18,568 nt of DNA from Gammaproteobacteria bacterium (GCA_013152045.1 JAADGZ010000014.1:1-18568); one strand, 5' to 3'; numbered from the stretch's first letter, positions 9,528-17,714 are shown. The notes: generated by a model not told the origin, from the sequence alone. Made by a program: numbers and translations.

Positions 9528-10280
9528 CTAACCCGCCGCTTTACCGATGGCGAGAAAATCATCAGCTTTCAGCGAAGCGCCACCGATCAGACCACCATCG
9601 ATGTCAGCCATGGCCAACAACTGCGCAGCATTAGCTGGATTCATACTGCCACCGTAAAGAATCTGTACCTTGTCGGCCACTGCGCCATCGAGCGCCGCCA
9701 GTTTAGCACGAATAAAGGCGTGTACGGCCTGCGCCTGCTCCGGCGAAGCGGTTTTTCCTGTGCCAATCGCCCAGACTGGCTCGTAAGCGATCACACCATC
9801 GGTCAGTGCCGCCACGCCTTCGAGCGCAATAAGCGCATCAAGCTGCCGGGCCACAACATCTTCAGTCACATTGGCTTCACGCTCTTGCAGGCTTTCACCG
9901 ACACAGAAAATAGGCTTTAAACCGGCCTTACGCGCCACGGCAAATTTCTGTGCCACCAGAGCATCATCTTCGCCATACAGGCTGCGGCGTTCGGAATGGC
10001 CAACAATGACGTACTTACAACTAAAATCCAGCAACATGGCAGCGGATACTTCACCGGTAAAAGCACCTTTTTCCTCTGTGCTGAGGTTTTGTGCGCCCCA
10101 GCTTATCGTGCTGCCATTTAACTGTTCCTGCACATCGGCAAGATAGGGAAACGGCGCACAAACAGCCAGTTCGGCTGACTTGACTTCACCAACTCCCGCC
10201 TTGACGCCATCCAACAGCTCACGAATGCTGCTGCGTGAACCATTCATTTTCCAGTTACCCGCTATCAGTACCTGACGCAT
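9528..10280 (-). CDS. tpiA: Triosephosphate isomerase
   Basis: TpiA interconverts dihydroxyacetone phosphate and glyceraldehyde 3-phosphate in glycolysis and gluconeogenesis in the cytosol. The 250-residue product has the usual length for the family. It carries the catalytic set: Asn9 and Lys11 (AGNWKMN), His95 (VIVGHSERR), Glu167 (AYEPVWAIGTG) with flexible loop 6 at about 168-176, and the phosphate-binding YGGSMNPANA (209-218). GGGAG lies six bases upstream of the ATG, and a plausible sigma70 promoter lies about 50 bases upstream. Its place between glmM and secG is the Pseudomonas-type order. E. coli has it elsewhere. Confidence 0.98.
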   Translation of the reverse strand: MRQVLIAGNWKMNGSRSSIRELLDGVKAGVGEVKSAELAVCAPFPYLADVQEQLNGSTISWGAQNLSTEEKGAFTGEVSAAMLLDFSCKYVIVGHSERRSLYGEDDALVAQKFAVARKAGLKPIFCVGESLQEREANVTEDVVARQLDALIALEGVAALTDGVIAYEPVWAIGTGKTASPEQAQAVHAFIRAKLAALDGAVADKVQILYGGSMNPANAAQLLAMADIDGGLIGGASLKADDFLAIGKAAG

Positions 10281-10328
10281 TTATTTCTCCCAAATCCCAT
10301 TGTGGCCAAAGCCTAAAAACAGCGCGAA

Positions 10329-10357
10329 ATCTTAACCCCCAAGGCCTGATAAATCAA
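10329..10357 (-). promoter_or_regulatory. Candidate sigma70 promoter for tpiA
   Basis: On the minus strand, TTGATT (10357-10352) and TAAGAT (10334-10329) are exactly 17 bases apart, each matching the consensus at four of six positions. The start point would lie about 40 bases upstream of the tpiA ATG. This would let tpiA and secG be transcribed apart from glmM. Prediction only. Confidence 0.4.
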
Positions 10358-10391
10358 TGAAAAACCACGATTGTATGCCAATCGAGTTGCA

Positions 10392-10443
10392 GGTAGCTGG
10401 TGGCGAGTTGCTGGGAAAACCGGTTTCCCTGCTACCAGCTACC
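10392..10443. repeat. Imperfect inverted repeat between glmM and tpiA
   Basis: The arms GGTAGCTGGTGGC and GCTACCAGCTACC match at 12 of 13 positions. They enclose a second dyad GGGAAA ... TTTCCC centred on AACCGGTT. A further similar unit (CGCCACTAGCGACTC) follows at 10444-10458. It lies downstream of the glmM stop on that strand and could form a strong stem-loop. With no T run after it, intrinsic termination is uncertain. Confidence 0.65.
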
Positions 10444-10462
10444 CGCCACTAGCGACTCTACT

Positions 10463-11797
10463 CTAGAGGCTGCTTTCCACCACATCGGCCAGCTGTCGCG
10501 CCACCGATTCCACCTGGGTGGCATCCTGCCCTTCTACCATCACCCGAATCAACGGCTCGGTGCCCGAGGGTCGCAATAATACCCGTCCGCGATCCGCCAG
10601 CTCGCTTTCCGCATCGCGTAGAGCCTCCTTCACGGATTCGCAAGCCAATACATCAACTTTTTTAGCCAACCGCACATTGACCAGTACCTGCGGGTATTTA
10701 TCCATCCCCTGCAACAGTTCCTGCAAGCTACATTCACTTTCCTTCATTGCTGCCAATACTTGCAAAGCGGAAACGATGCCATCACCGGTCGTGGTGCGAT
10801 CCAGACAAATGATGTGTCCCGAAGACTCGCCACCAAGAATCCAGTTATCATGCAGCAAGTATTCCATCACATAGCGATCCCCCACGGCGGCACGCTTGAA
10901 AGCAATGTTTTCTTTCCTGAAGGCGTGCTCGAGACCCAAGTTACTCATCAGGGTGCCGACTACCCCGCCATTGAGGGTACCGGTCTGCTGCCGGTGCATG
11001 GCCACCACATAGAGCAATTCATCGCCATCGATGATACGACCGTTATTATCCACCATCATCACTCGGTCACCATCGCCATCCAGGGCAATGCCAATGTCAG
11101 CCTGATATTGCTGCACTTTTTCCTGCAGCAGATCCATATGCGTAGAACCGCAACCAGCATTGATGTTCAAACCATCAGGCTGATCGCCAATGACAAATAC
11201 TGTTGCTCCCAACTCGGCAAAAACCTTAGGCGCAATGTGATAAGTCGCACCATTGGCACAATCAACAACAATTTTTACACCACGCAGATCGTGGCCATTC
11301 AAAAACGTACTCTTGCAAAATTCGATATAACGGCCAGCCGCATCCTCTACTCGCGCGGCCTTGCCCAGTGCAGAAGACTCATTGCAAATTACATCTTTAT
11401 CCAGCTCATCCTCGATGGCCAGCTCCACCTCATCTGCCAGCTTGTTACCCTGAGCGGAAAAGAACTTGATGCCATTATCATGATAGGGATTATGCGAAGC
11501 GCTAATAACAATACCCGCCTCGGCAAACAGGGCGCGGGTCAGGTAAGCGATACCTGGGGTGGGCATGGGACCCAATAAATGACAGTCTACCCCGGCAGCT
11601 GAAAGCCCGGCTTCTAATGCCGACTCAAACATATAACCCGAAATACGCGTATCCTTACCGATAAGAATCTTGCCGCCACTACGTTTGGATAATACCCGTC
11701 CAGCTGCCCAGCCTAGCTTAAGCACAAATTCCGGAGTAATTGGGAATTCCCCTACTCGACCGCGAATACCGTCCGTTCCAAAATATTTTCTTGTCAT
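10463..11797 (-). CDS. glmM: Phosphoglucosamine mutase
   Basis: GlmM converts glucosamine 6-phosphate to glucosamine 1-phosphate, on the path to UDP-GlcNAc for peptidoglycan and lipopolysaccharide. The 444-residue product has the phosphorylated active-site Ser101 in ISASHNP. It also has the Mg-binding loop DGDGDR (Asp240, Asp242, Asp244) and the C-terminal phosphate-binding [11 protein letters not shown]. The start at 11797 ([13 protein letters not shown]) is chosen because AGGA lies six bases upstream. An ATG two codons earlier abuts that AGGA directly and is unlikely. It follows folP after a 217-base repeat-filled gap, in the usual ftsH-folP-glmM order. Confidence 0.98.
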   Translation of the reverse strand: MTRKYFGTDGIRGRVGEFPITPEFVLKLGWAAGRVLSKRSGGKILIGKDTRISGYMFESALEAGLSAAGVDCHLLGPMPTPGIAYLTRALFAEAGIVISASHNPYHDNGIKFFSAQGNKLADEVELAIEDELDKDVICNESSALGKAARVEDAAGRYIEFCKSTFLNGHDLRGVKIVVDCANGATYHIAPKVFAELGATVFVIGDQPDGLNINAGCGSTHMDLLQEKVQQYQADIGIALDGDGDRVMMVDNNGRIIDGDELLYVVAMHRQQTGTLNGGVVGTLMSNLGLEHAFRKENIAFKRAAVGDRYVMEYLLHDNWILGGESSGHIICLDRTTTGDGIVSALQVLAAMKESECSLQELLQGMDKYPQVLVNVRLAKKVDVLACESVKEALRDAESELADRGRVLLRPSGTEPLIRVMVEGQDATQVESVARQLADVVESSL

Positions 11798-11849
11798 TTC
11801 CATTCCTGTTTTCTATTAGTTTTAGCGTCCATCTCTTTAGAATGGATAA

Positions 11850-12003
11850 TTAACGCAGAGAACGCAGAGATTATATAATTCTGATTCTTAAGGAAACGCT
11901 GATTAATTTCACCCTTCGACAGGCTCAGGGCGAACGGAATGAATCAGCGTTTCCTTAAATAATGTTTTCTCTGCGTCTTTGCGCCTCTGCGTTCTCCGCG
12001 TTG
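11850..12003. repeat. Outer GCAGAG-type inverted repeat between folP and glmM
   Basis: The left arm, TTAACGCAGAGAACGCAGAG (from 11850), faces a right arm (about 11969-12003) built of CTCTGCGTCTTTGCGCCTCT and GCGTTCTCCGCGTT. These use the same units as the element at 5149-5257 in the nuo operon. The element occupies most of the gap and contains a second, different repeat in its middle. No coding frame is present. Confidence 0.8.
11888..11958. repeat. Nested MITE-like element with perfect 17-base inverted ends
   Basis: TTAAGGAAACGCTGATT (11888-11904) is the exact reverse complement of AATCAGCGTTTCCTTAA (11942-11958). The 37 bases between contain CCCTTCGACAGGCTCAGGG, which forms its own small dyad (TTCaCCCT ... 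AGGGcGAA). The element is 71 bases long, non-coding, and lies wholly inside the larger inverted repeat at 11850-12003. It looks like a non-autonomous mobile sequence, but no target duplication can be defined with confidence. Confidence 0.75.
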
Positions 12004-12014
12004 AATACACACAT

Positions 12015-12848
12015 CTATAGATTCGCTACGGCATGACACATTTTAACCGCATCGGCGGTTTCACGCACGTCATGCGTGCGAATGATCGATGCGCCCAGCC
12101 ATACCGCCAACCCTGCCAAGGCCACGCTCGCCGGCATCCGCTCCTGCATGGGAATATCCAGCACGGCACCGATCATGGATTTGCGCGAGACGCCGATCAG
12201 GATCGGCAATCCAAATGACTGAAAATCCGGTATGCGACGAAATAACACCAGGTTGTGTGCCAAGCTCTTGCCAAAACCAAAACCGGGATCAATAACAAGT
12301 TGTGTGCGTAGAATTCCGGCCTTTTCACAGGCACTAATCCGCGCTTCAAGGAAAGCTTTGACCTCGGCCACCACATCTTCATATTCAGGCTGATGCTGCA
12401 TGCTGCGCGGCTCACCCTGCATATGCATAAGACAGACGGGTGTTTGCAGGGCGGCTGCGGTTTCCAGTGCGCCCTGCTCACGCAGGGCGCGTACATCGTT
12501 AATCATATCAGCACCAGCAGCCACCGCTTCGCGCATCACTGCCGACTTACTGGTATCAACCGAAATAAAGGTATCGGTCTCTGCCCGCAGCCGTTCGATT
12601 AGCGGAATCACCCGCGCTAACTCTTCATCCAGCGATACGGCCTGTGCCCCGGGTCGAGTAGACTCGCCACCGATATCAATAATATCCGCACCTTCAGCAA
12701 GCATCTTCTCCGCCTGCCGCAAACCATCATCTGGATTAAAAAACCGGCCGCCATCAGAAAAGGAGTCAGGTGTACTATTGAGTATCCCCATAATTCGGGG
12801 GCAGGAAAGATCTAGACTTCGACCGTGACAACTCACCAGCACATTCAT
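12015..12848 (-). CDS. folP: Dihydropteroate synthase
   Basis: FolP joins p-aminobenzoate to the pterin pyrophosphate to make dihydropteroate in folate synthesis, and is the target of sulfonamides. The 277-residue product is a TIM barrel. It has the pABA/pterin loop motif GILNSTPDSFSDGG (21-34), GGESTRPGA (60-68), INDVRAL (116-122), DPGFGFGK (187-194) and GVSRKSMIG (219-227), all intact. The ATG at 12848 is preferred. The frame can be extended seven codons to a TTG at 12869, but neither start has a convincing ribosome site. It follows the ftsH terminator by about 50 bases, so it depends on readthrough or on a promoter I cannot see. Confidence 0.97.
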   Translation of the reverse strand: MNVLVSCHGRSLDLSCPRIMGILNSTPDSFSDGGRFFNPDDGLRQAEKMLAEGADIIDIGGESTRPGAQAVSLDEELARVIPLIERLRAETDTFISVDTSKSAVMREAVAAGADMINDVRALREQGALETAAALQTPVCLMHMQGEPRSMQHQPEYEDVVAEVKAFLEARISACEKAGILRTQLVIDPGFGFGKSLAHNLVLFRRIPDFQSFGLPILIGVSRKSMIGAVLDIPMQERMPASVALAGLAVWLGASIIRTHDVRETADAVKMCHAVANL

Positions 12849-12896
12849 AGGGATATCAGGGAACCTCAACGATCTTGATTTTTACTTCATTTCAAT

Positions 12897-12922
12897 GAAA
12901 AACACCCCGATATCGGGGTGTT
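12897..12922 (-). terminator. Rho-independent terminator after ftsH
   Basis: AACACCCCGATATCGGGGTG, continuing TT (12901-12922), is a perfect 22-base palindrome. On the minus strand it is followed directly by more T residues (GTGTTTTTC), the classic stem and T run. It lies about 50 bases after the ftsH stop and before folP. On the plus strand there is no T run. Confidence 0.8.
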
Positions 12923-12941
12923 CCTCAGATAAAAAATAAGC

Positions 12942-12966
12942 TTCAGAGTAAAATTTTTACTCTGAA
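12942..12966 (-). terminator. AT-rich hairpin directly after the ftsH stop
   Basis: TTCAGAGTAAAA and TTTTACTCTGAA are perfect 12-base arms around one T. It starts seven bases past the ftsH stop codon. On the minus strand a run of six T (TATTTTTTATC) follows 7 bases later. It may act as the first of two tandem terminators or protect the ftsH mRNA end. Confidence 0.5.
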
Positions 12967-12973
12967 TTCTATT

Positions 12974-14896
12974 TTAATGTTCTCCTGCAGGACCGCCAAT
13001 CGTTCCTTTTTTATCCTTATTCTCTTTATTCTCTGCTGGCTGGCTTTGGACATCGGAAGGCGGTTCGTTGTCATCCCAGCCATCCGGATTACGTGGTGTC
13101 CGGCCTTCCATAATATCGTTAATCTGATCCTTGTCGATAGTTTCAAACTTGACCAGGGCATCAGCCATAGCATGCAGTCTATCGAGCTTATCCTCCAGAA
13201 TCTGCCGTGCATGTTTATAGTTGCGCTCAACGATATTCTTGATTTCCTCGTCGATAATATGTGCGGTTTCATCCGACACGTTTTTGTGCTGAGTGACTGA
13301 ATGGCCAAGGAATACTTCGCCTTCTTCCTCGCTGTAAGTCAGTGGCCCCAGTTTTTCCGACAGCCCCCACTTGGTAACCATGTTACGAGCTAACTCGGTA
13401 GTGCGCTGAATATCATTAGAAGCACCCGTGGTGACCTTATCTGAACCAAAAATCAGTTCTTCAGCAATGCGTCCGCCGAACAGACTGGCAATCTGACTTT
13501 CCAGGCGTTCCTTGCTGTAGCTGTAACGATCTTCCAACGGTAAAAACATAGTGATGCCCAGAGCGCGACCGCGCGGAATAATGCTCACCTTGTAGACAGG
13601 ATCGTGAGAAGGCACACTCAGGCCGACAATCGCATGCCCGGCCTCGTGGTAGGCAGTGAGTTTTTTCTCTTCCTCATTCATAACCATGGATTTGCGCTCT
13701 GCGCCCATCATGATCTTGTCCTTGGCTTTCTCGAAGTCGTCCATTTCCACCAGACGCTTGTTAGCACGTGCGGCAAACAAAGCAGCCTCGTTGACCAGGT
13801 TGGCCAGATCCGCACCGGAAAAACCCGGGGTGCCACGGGCAATATTTTTGGCATTGACGTTGTCTGATATCGGTACCTTACGCATGTGAACTTTCAGGAT
13901 CTGCTCACGACCGCGCATATCCGGCAACGGCACCACCACCTGGCGGTCGAAACGGCCGGGGCGCAGTAAAGCCGGATCCAGCACGTCCGGACGGTTGGTG
14001 GCGGCGATGACGATAACGCCTTCGTTACCTTCAAAACCATCCATTTCTACCAGCAACTGATTAAGCGTCTGTTCACGCTCATCATGGCCACCGCCCAGAC
14101 CCGCACCACGATGGCGGCCCACAGCGTCAATTTCGTCGATAAAAATAATGCAGGGCGCATGTTTTTTAGCCTGTTCAAACATATCGCGTACCCGGGAGGC
14201 ACCCACGCCGACGAACATTTCCACGAAATCGGAACCGGAAATGGTAAAGAAAGGCACTTTGGCCTCACCGGCAATGGCCTTGGCCAACAGGGTCTTACCG
14301 GTACCGGGTGCCCCCACCATCAACACGCCACTCGGGATTTTGCCACCCAGTTTCTGGAATTTGCCCGGATCACGCAGAAATTCTACCAGCTCGGAGACCT
14401 CTTCTTTAGCCTCATCCACGCCGGCCACGTCATTGAAGGTAATCTTGATCTGATCTTCACCCAGCAGGCGCGCCTTGCTCTTGCCGAATGACATCGCACC
14501 ACGGCCACCGCCGCCGCCCTGCATCTGGCGCATGAAGAAAATCCACAGGCCGATAATCAGCAGGAAGGGGAACCAGGAAATGAAAATCTGGGTCCAAATA
14601 GACTGCTCCATTGGTTTGGCATTGATTTTCACGTTGCCATTCAATAGATCACCAATCAGGGCGGTATTGCTGGTTTCCGGACTATAGGTAGTAAAGCGAG
14701 TACCATCCTGCATTACTCCGGTGATATTGCGCCCCATGAGCAATACTTCACGCACCCGATCCTGCTTCACATCCTGCAGAAAATCAGAATAAACGATTTT
14801 GTTATCCGAGCCGGTCGGGGTCAGATTGTTGAAAACAGACATGAGGATGATCGCGACAATCACCCATAACAGGATATTCTTGGTCAGGTCGTTCAA
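12974..14896 (-). CDS. ftsH: ATP-dependent zinc metalloprotease FtsH
   Basis: FtsH is the membrane-anchored AAA+ protease that degrades misfolded membrane proteins and regulators such as sigma32 and LpxC in E. coli. The 640-residue product has two membrane helices (about 7-23 and 104-122) flanking a periplasmic domain. The AAA module follows with Walker A GAPGTGKT (195-202), Walker [10 protein letters not shown] (250-258) and second-region arginines Arg312 and Arg315. The protease part has HEAGH (417-421) and a third zinc ligand at Asp495. The C-terminal tail is charged and flexible. GAGGA lies five bases upstream of the ATG. It follows rlmE by 141 bases, the usual pair. Confidence 0.99.
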   Translation of the reverse strand: MNDLTKNILLWVIVAIILMSVFNNLTPTGSDNKIVYSDFLQDVKQDRVREVLLMGRNITGVMQDGTRFTTYSPETSNTALIGDLLNGNVKINAKPMEQSIWTQIFISWFPFLLIIGLWIFFMRQMQGGGGGRGAMSFGKSKARLLGEDQIKITFNDVAGVDEAKEEVSELVEFLRDPGKFQKLGGKIPSGVLMVGAPGTGKTLLAKAIAGEAKVPFFTISGSDFVEMFVGVGASRVRDMFEQAKKHAPCIIFIDEIDAVGRHRGAGLGGGHDEREQTLNQLLVEMDGFEGNEGVIVIAATNRPDVLDPALLRPGRFDRQVVVPLPDMRGREQILKVHMRKVPISDNVNAKNIARGTPGFSGADLANLVNEAALFAARANKRLVEMDDFEKAKDKIMMGAERKSMVMNEEEKKLTAYHEAGHAIVGLSVPSHDPVYKVSIIPRGRALGITMFLPLEDRYSYSKERLESQIASLFGGRIAEELIFGSDKVTTGASNDIQRTTELARNMVTKWGLSEKLGPLTYSEEEGEVFLGHSVTQHKNVSDETAHIIDEEIKNIVERNYKHARQILEDKLDRLHAMADALVKFETIDKDQINDIMEGRTPRNPDGWDDNEPPSDVQSQPAENKENKDKKGTIGGPAGEH

Positions 14897-14970
14897 TTTA
14901 ATTCCTCTATTTCCCGGCTTTTCCGGGCAATTTTCTCAATACTTTACGTTACTACACATTAGTGCCTTAG

Positions 14971-15005
14971 ACATAATTTTCTGTGCATTTTACAGAAAAT
15001 TATGT
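14971..15005. repeat. Perfect AT-rich hairpin between rlmE and ftsH
   Basis: ACATAATTTTCTGT (14971-14984) and ACAGAAAATTATGT (14992-15005) are perfect 14-base arms with a seven-base loop. It lies midway between the rlmE stop and the ftsH start. No T run follows on the minus strand, so it is not a standard terminator. It may set the ratio of the two messages by RNA processing, or may be a small mobile remnant. Confidence 0.7.
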
Positions 15006-15037
15006 CGTGAAGGTACTTATCCTGTGGTTTATCCGGA

Positions 15038-15673
15038 TTATGCCCGACTTCTATAACCTCGGGCCAATAAGTAAATCTCACGGGAACGGGGACGAGAAGC
15101 ACCGGGTTTGCGCACGATAATTTTCTCAAATAGCGGCCGCATCATCTTTTTGTACTCATCCAGTCCTTCACCAGTAAATACTTTAACGAGCAAGTCCCCT
15201 CCTTGCTTAAGGACTTTTTCCGCCATTTCCAGCGCCAGTTCAGCCAGATGCATGGATCGAGGCTGATCGACGGCCTTCAAACCACTGATATTGGGCGCCA
15301 TATCTGAAATTACAAGGTCTACCGATGCATCTCCCAGCACCTCCAGCAACTGATCATAGATTTCCTGCTCACGAAAATCACCTTCGATAAACTCCACCCC
15401 GGCAATACTATCCATGGGCAAAATATCCAGCGCCACCAGCCGGCCTTTGTGACCGATTTTTTTTACCGCTACTTCCGACCAGCTACCCGGTGCCGCGCCC
15501 AGATCGACCACGGTTATACCGGGGCGAAGCAATTTATCTTTCTCATCGATCTCCAGCAACTTATATACCGCCCGCGAACGATAACCTTCCTGCTGGGCCC
15601 GTTTGACATAGATGTCGTCAAAATGTTCTCGCAACCACTTGCCGCTGGATTTGCTTCGATTTTTTTTACTCAT
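15038..15673 (-). CDS. rlmE: 23S rRNA 2'-O-methyltransferase RlmE (FtsJ/RrmJ)
   Basis: RlmE methylates the 2'-OH of U2552 in the A loop of 23S rRNA, a late step in 50S assembly, using S-adenosylmethionine. From the ATG at 15673 the product is 211 residues (E. coli 209). The SAM-binding motif [12 protein letters not shown] (55-66) is present. The catalytic tetrad Lys38, Asp124 (ISDMAPN), Lys164 (LVKVF) and Glu199 (SREIY) falls at the same numbers as in E. coli. The frame can be extended to a GTG at 15721, but the added residues are hydrophobic and are translated from a repeat. No Shine-Dalgarno sequence precedes the ATG. It is divergent from yhbY. Confidence 0.97.
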   Translation of the reverse strand: MSKKNRSKSSGKWLREHFDDIYVKRAQQEGYRSRAVYKLLEIDEKDKLLRPGITVVDLGAAPGSWSEVAVKKIGHKGRLVALDILPMDSIAGVEFIEGDFREQEIYDQLLEVLGDASVDLVISDMAPNISGLKAVDQPRSMHLAELALEMAEKVLKQGGDLLVKVFTGEGLDEYKKMMRPLFEKIIVRKPGASRPRSREIYLLARGYRSRA

Positions 15674-15681
15674 AGAAAGGC

Positions 15682-15890
15682 AGATACAGGATACAAGGAA
15701 AAAAGATACAAGCTCGAACACCCTGCCACAAGCGGACGGGGTATTAAGTTGTAATCCGCCGATGGGTTTTGCTTCGCTCTACCCAGCCTACTATTTTTCG
15801 CTGCAAGCAGCGGGGGATTAAACCCAAAGAGATGAACTTGCCGCTGGTATTTGCATTTAGCTTGTATCTTGTACCTTGTATCCTGTATCT
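15682..15890. repeat. Composite repeat with near-identical 32-base inverted ends filling the rlmE-yhbY gap
   Basis: The left end (15682-15714) reads AGATACAGGATACAAGG, six A, then GATACAAGCT. The right end (15859-15890) is its reverse complement, with TAC in place of four of the A residues. Each end is itself made of GATACAAG-like units. The left end stops 8 bases before the rlmE ATG and the right end stops 7 bases before the yhbY ATG. The 144-base interior holds a GTTTTGCTTCGCTCTACCCA repeat (15764-15791) and a CGCTGC-AA-GCAGCG hairpin near 15810. I see no promoter with good spacing. Confidence 0.8.
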
Positions 15891-15897
15891 TCATCCT

Positions 15898-16194
15898 ATG
15901 CCTTTAAATAAAAATCAGCGCAGCCATTTGCGCAAACTCGCTCACTCACTCAAGCCCATTGTCATTATCGGTCAGGCAGGGCTTACGGAAAATGTCACGA
16001 CTGAAATCAAACTATCACTGGAACACCATGAACTGATCAAGCTACGTCTAAACGCCGCCGATAAAACAGCCCGTCAGGAAATGATCGACAGTATTCTACA
16101 GCAAACCTCCGCCGAACTCGTCCAGGCTATTGGCCATATCTGTGCTATTTATCGGCCCGCAGAAAAACCGCATATAGTATTACCTACAGGGTGA
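15898..16194 (+). CDS. yhbY: YhbY family ribosome-associated CRM-domain RNA-binding protein
   Basis: YhbY is a small single-CRM-domain protein that binds the pre-50S subunit and is the bacterial relative of the plant CRS1/YhbY splicing factors. The 98-residue product starts MPLNKNQRSHLRKLAHSLKP, close to the family's usual start and length. It has the GxxG-type loop IGQAGLTENV (24-33) and the conserved HELIKLRL (44-51). The ATG at 15898 has no Shine-Dalgarno sequence, and upstream in-frame codons back to 15769 are repeat sequence. It is the only plus-strand gene. It diverges from rlmE, as in E. coli, and its last 11 bases overlap the end of the kinase gene on the other strand. Confidence 0.95.
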   Translation: MPLNKNQRSHLRKLAHSLKPIVIIGQAGLTENVTTEIKLSLEHHELIKLRLNAADKTARQEMIDSILQQTSAELVQAIGHICAIYRPAEKPHIVLPTG

Positions 16195-17680
16195 AATAAA
16201 AGGTCGCGCCTTTGCCTGTCTCGCCCTCGGCCCAAACCCGGCCGCCATGATGATTAACCACTCGCTGTACCGTCGCCAGACCAATACCAGTGCCTTCAAA
16301 TTCAGCCCCGTGCAGACGCTGAAAGGCACAAAAAAGCTTATCCACATAACGCATATCAAAGCCCACACCATTATCCTGGATAAAGTAAACCGTCTCACCG
16401 TTTTCCTGACGATGATTAAATTCTATCTGTGCATGTTCAATGGTTGCGGTATATTTCCAGGCATTGGAAAACAGATTTTCCAGCAGAATACGCAACAAAT
16501 GTATGTCACCCTCGACCTGCATATTGTCGGCAACCCTAAACTCAACCTGCCTGTCAGGACTATCCTGCTGTAATTCGCTAACCACATCATGTGCCAGTTG
16601 GGAAAACTCGACAGGGTTGCGTTCCAGATTATAACGGCTCACCCTGGACAGGGTTAACAAGGCATCAATCAGATCCCCCATGCGCTGACTGGCCGCCCGT
16701 ACCCGATGCAGATAATCCTGTCCCGTCTGGTCCAGCTGAACCCCATAGTCCTCCAGTAAAGCCAGACTAAAACCATCAATAGCGCGCAACGGTGTGCGCA
16801 AATCATGCGAAACGGAATAACTGAAGGATTCCAGTTCCCGGTTACTACGAGAAAGTTCTACCGTACGCTCAACCACTAGATCCTCCAGCATATCCCGCTG
16901 GTTGGCGACTTCGACTTCGATCTGCTTGCGCGCACTAATATCAGTTACCGTGCCAACATAACCAATGACCTGATCGTTGCTATTCTTCTCCGCCTCGGCC
17001 TGTACCAACAACCAGAGAATTTTACCATCCGGCCGCTGATAGCGGCATTCGGTGCGAAAACTGCGCTGTGCCTGCGCTGCCTGAGACCATTCATCAAACA
17101 CCCGTTGCCGATCATTTTTGTGTAACGCCGCCACCCAACCGTCACCCAGGGCCTGGTTCATATTCATCCCGGCCTGCTCTTGCCAACATTCGTTGACGTA
17201 GACACAGTGACCTTCCAGATTGGTGCGAAAGATGCCAACCGGTGCAGCTTTGGCCAAGGCATGATAACGCTGCTGGCTTTCTCGTAACGCCACCTCGGCT
17301 TGCCTGCGCACCGTGATGTCCAGAATAATAGCAATGAATATTGGCGGCGATTCTTCAGCCGCAAGCTGCAGGCGTATTTCTACATTATAAAGACTGCCAT
17401 CCCTGCGCTGGTGCACCGTTTCAAACACCAGCAATTCCTGCTCGCCCTTGCGCAACGGCGCAATGACAGCTTCAAACTGTTGCTCATTCAATTCCGGTTT
17501 AATATCAACCGGCGTCATGCCAACCAGTTCTTCCGTCGTATAACCCAGATTGTTCAGCGCGCCTTTGGAGACAAGAAGGAACTTCAGATTATCTGCACGA
17601 AACAGGTAGAGTTCATCAAACAAATTCTCAAAAATTCGACTCCAGCGTTTTTCCAGCTGGTTTTTTATTAAATCCGGCAA
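16184..17680 (-). CDS. PAS-PAS sensor histidine kinase (orphan)
   Basis: This is a soluble two-component sensor kinase of 498 residues with no membrane segment. Two PAS domains span about 12-128 and 133-250, each ending in the usual DIT/DIS-x-RK/RR linker. A short coiled-coil-like stretch (about 254-286) leads to the HisKA domain with phospho-acceptor His292 (SVSHDLRTPLRAI). The ATPase domain has the N box ENLFSNAWKYT (401-411), DNGVGFDM (436-443), an F-box-like FCAFQRLH (450-457) and GTGIGLATV (463-471). The best start is a TTG with GGGGAAG six bases upstream, and the next ATG is 54 codons in. No response regulator is nearby, and the signal is unknown. The H-box region resembles phytochrome-like kinases. 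Confidence 0.9.
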   Translation of the reverse strand: MPDLIKNQLEKRWSRIFENLFDELYLFRADNLKFLLVSKGALNNLGYTTEELVGMTPVDIKPELNEQQFEAVIAPLRKGEQELLVFETVHQRRDGSLYNVEIRLQLAAEESPPIFIAIILDITVRRQAEVALRESQQRYHALAKAAPVGIFRTNLEGHCVYVNECWQEQAGMNMNQALGDGWVAALHKNDRQRVFDEWSQAAQAQRSFRTECRYQRPDGKILWLLVQAEAEKNSNDQVIGYVGTVTDISARKQIEVEVANQRDMLEDLVVERTVELSRSNRELESFSYSVSHDLRTPLRAIDGFSLALLEDYGVQLDQTGQDYLHRVRAASQRMGDLIDALLTLSRVSRYNLERNPVEFSQLAHDVVSELQQDSPDRQVEFRVADNMQVEGDIHLLRILLENLFSNAWKYTATIEHAQIEFNHRQENGETVYFIQDNGVGFDMRYVDKLFCAFQRLHGAEFEGTGIGLATVQRVVNHHGGRVWAEGETGKGATFYFTL

Positions 17681-17714
17681 GTTCTACTTCCCCGTGTCGA
17701 CGCAGATCATACAA

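Noticed and set aside
15674..15721. Hydrophobic 16-residue extension of RlmE resembling a signal sequence
   Set aside because: It starts at a GTG and comes from the GATACAAG repeat. RlmE is cytosolic and aligns with E. coli RlmE from the ATG at 15673.
15682..15890. Possible small CRISPR-like array from the GATACAAG units
   Set aside because: The units are 7-8 bases in tandem and as one inverted pair. There are no regularly spaced direct repeats with spacers and no cas genes.
15670..15894. Minus-strand 74-codon frame with KIQDTRYKIQ-type residues
   Set aside because: It is a by-product of the GATACAAG repeat and has no ribosome site or domain. It also covers the rlmE start region.
15769..15897. 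43-codon extension of YhbY from a TTG
   Set aside because: It is repeat sequence. YhbY proteins are about 97 residues and start near MPLNKNQ.
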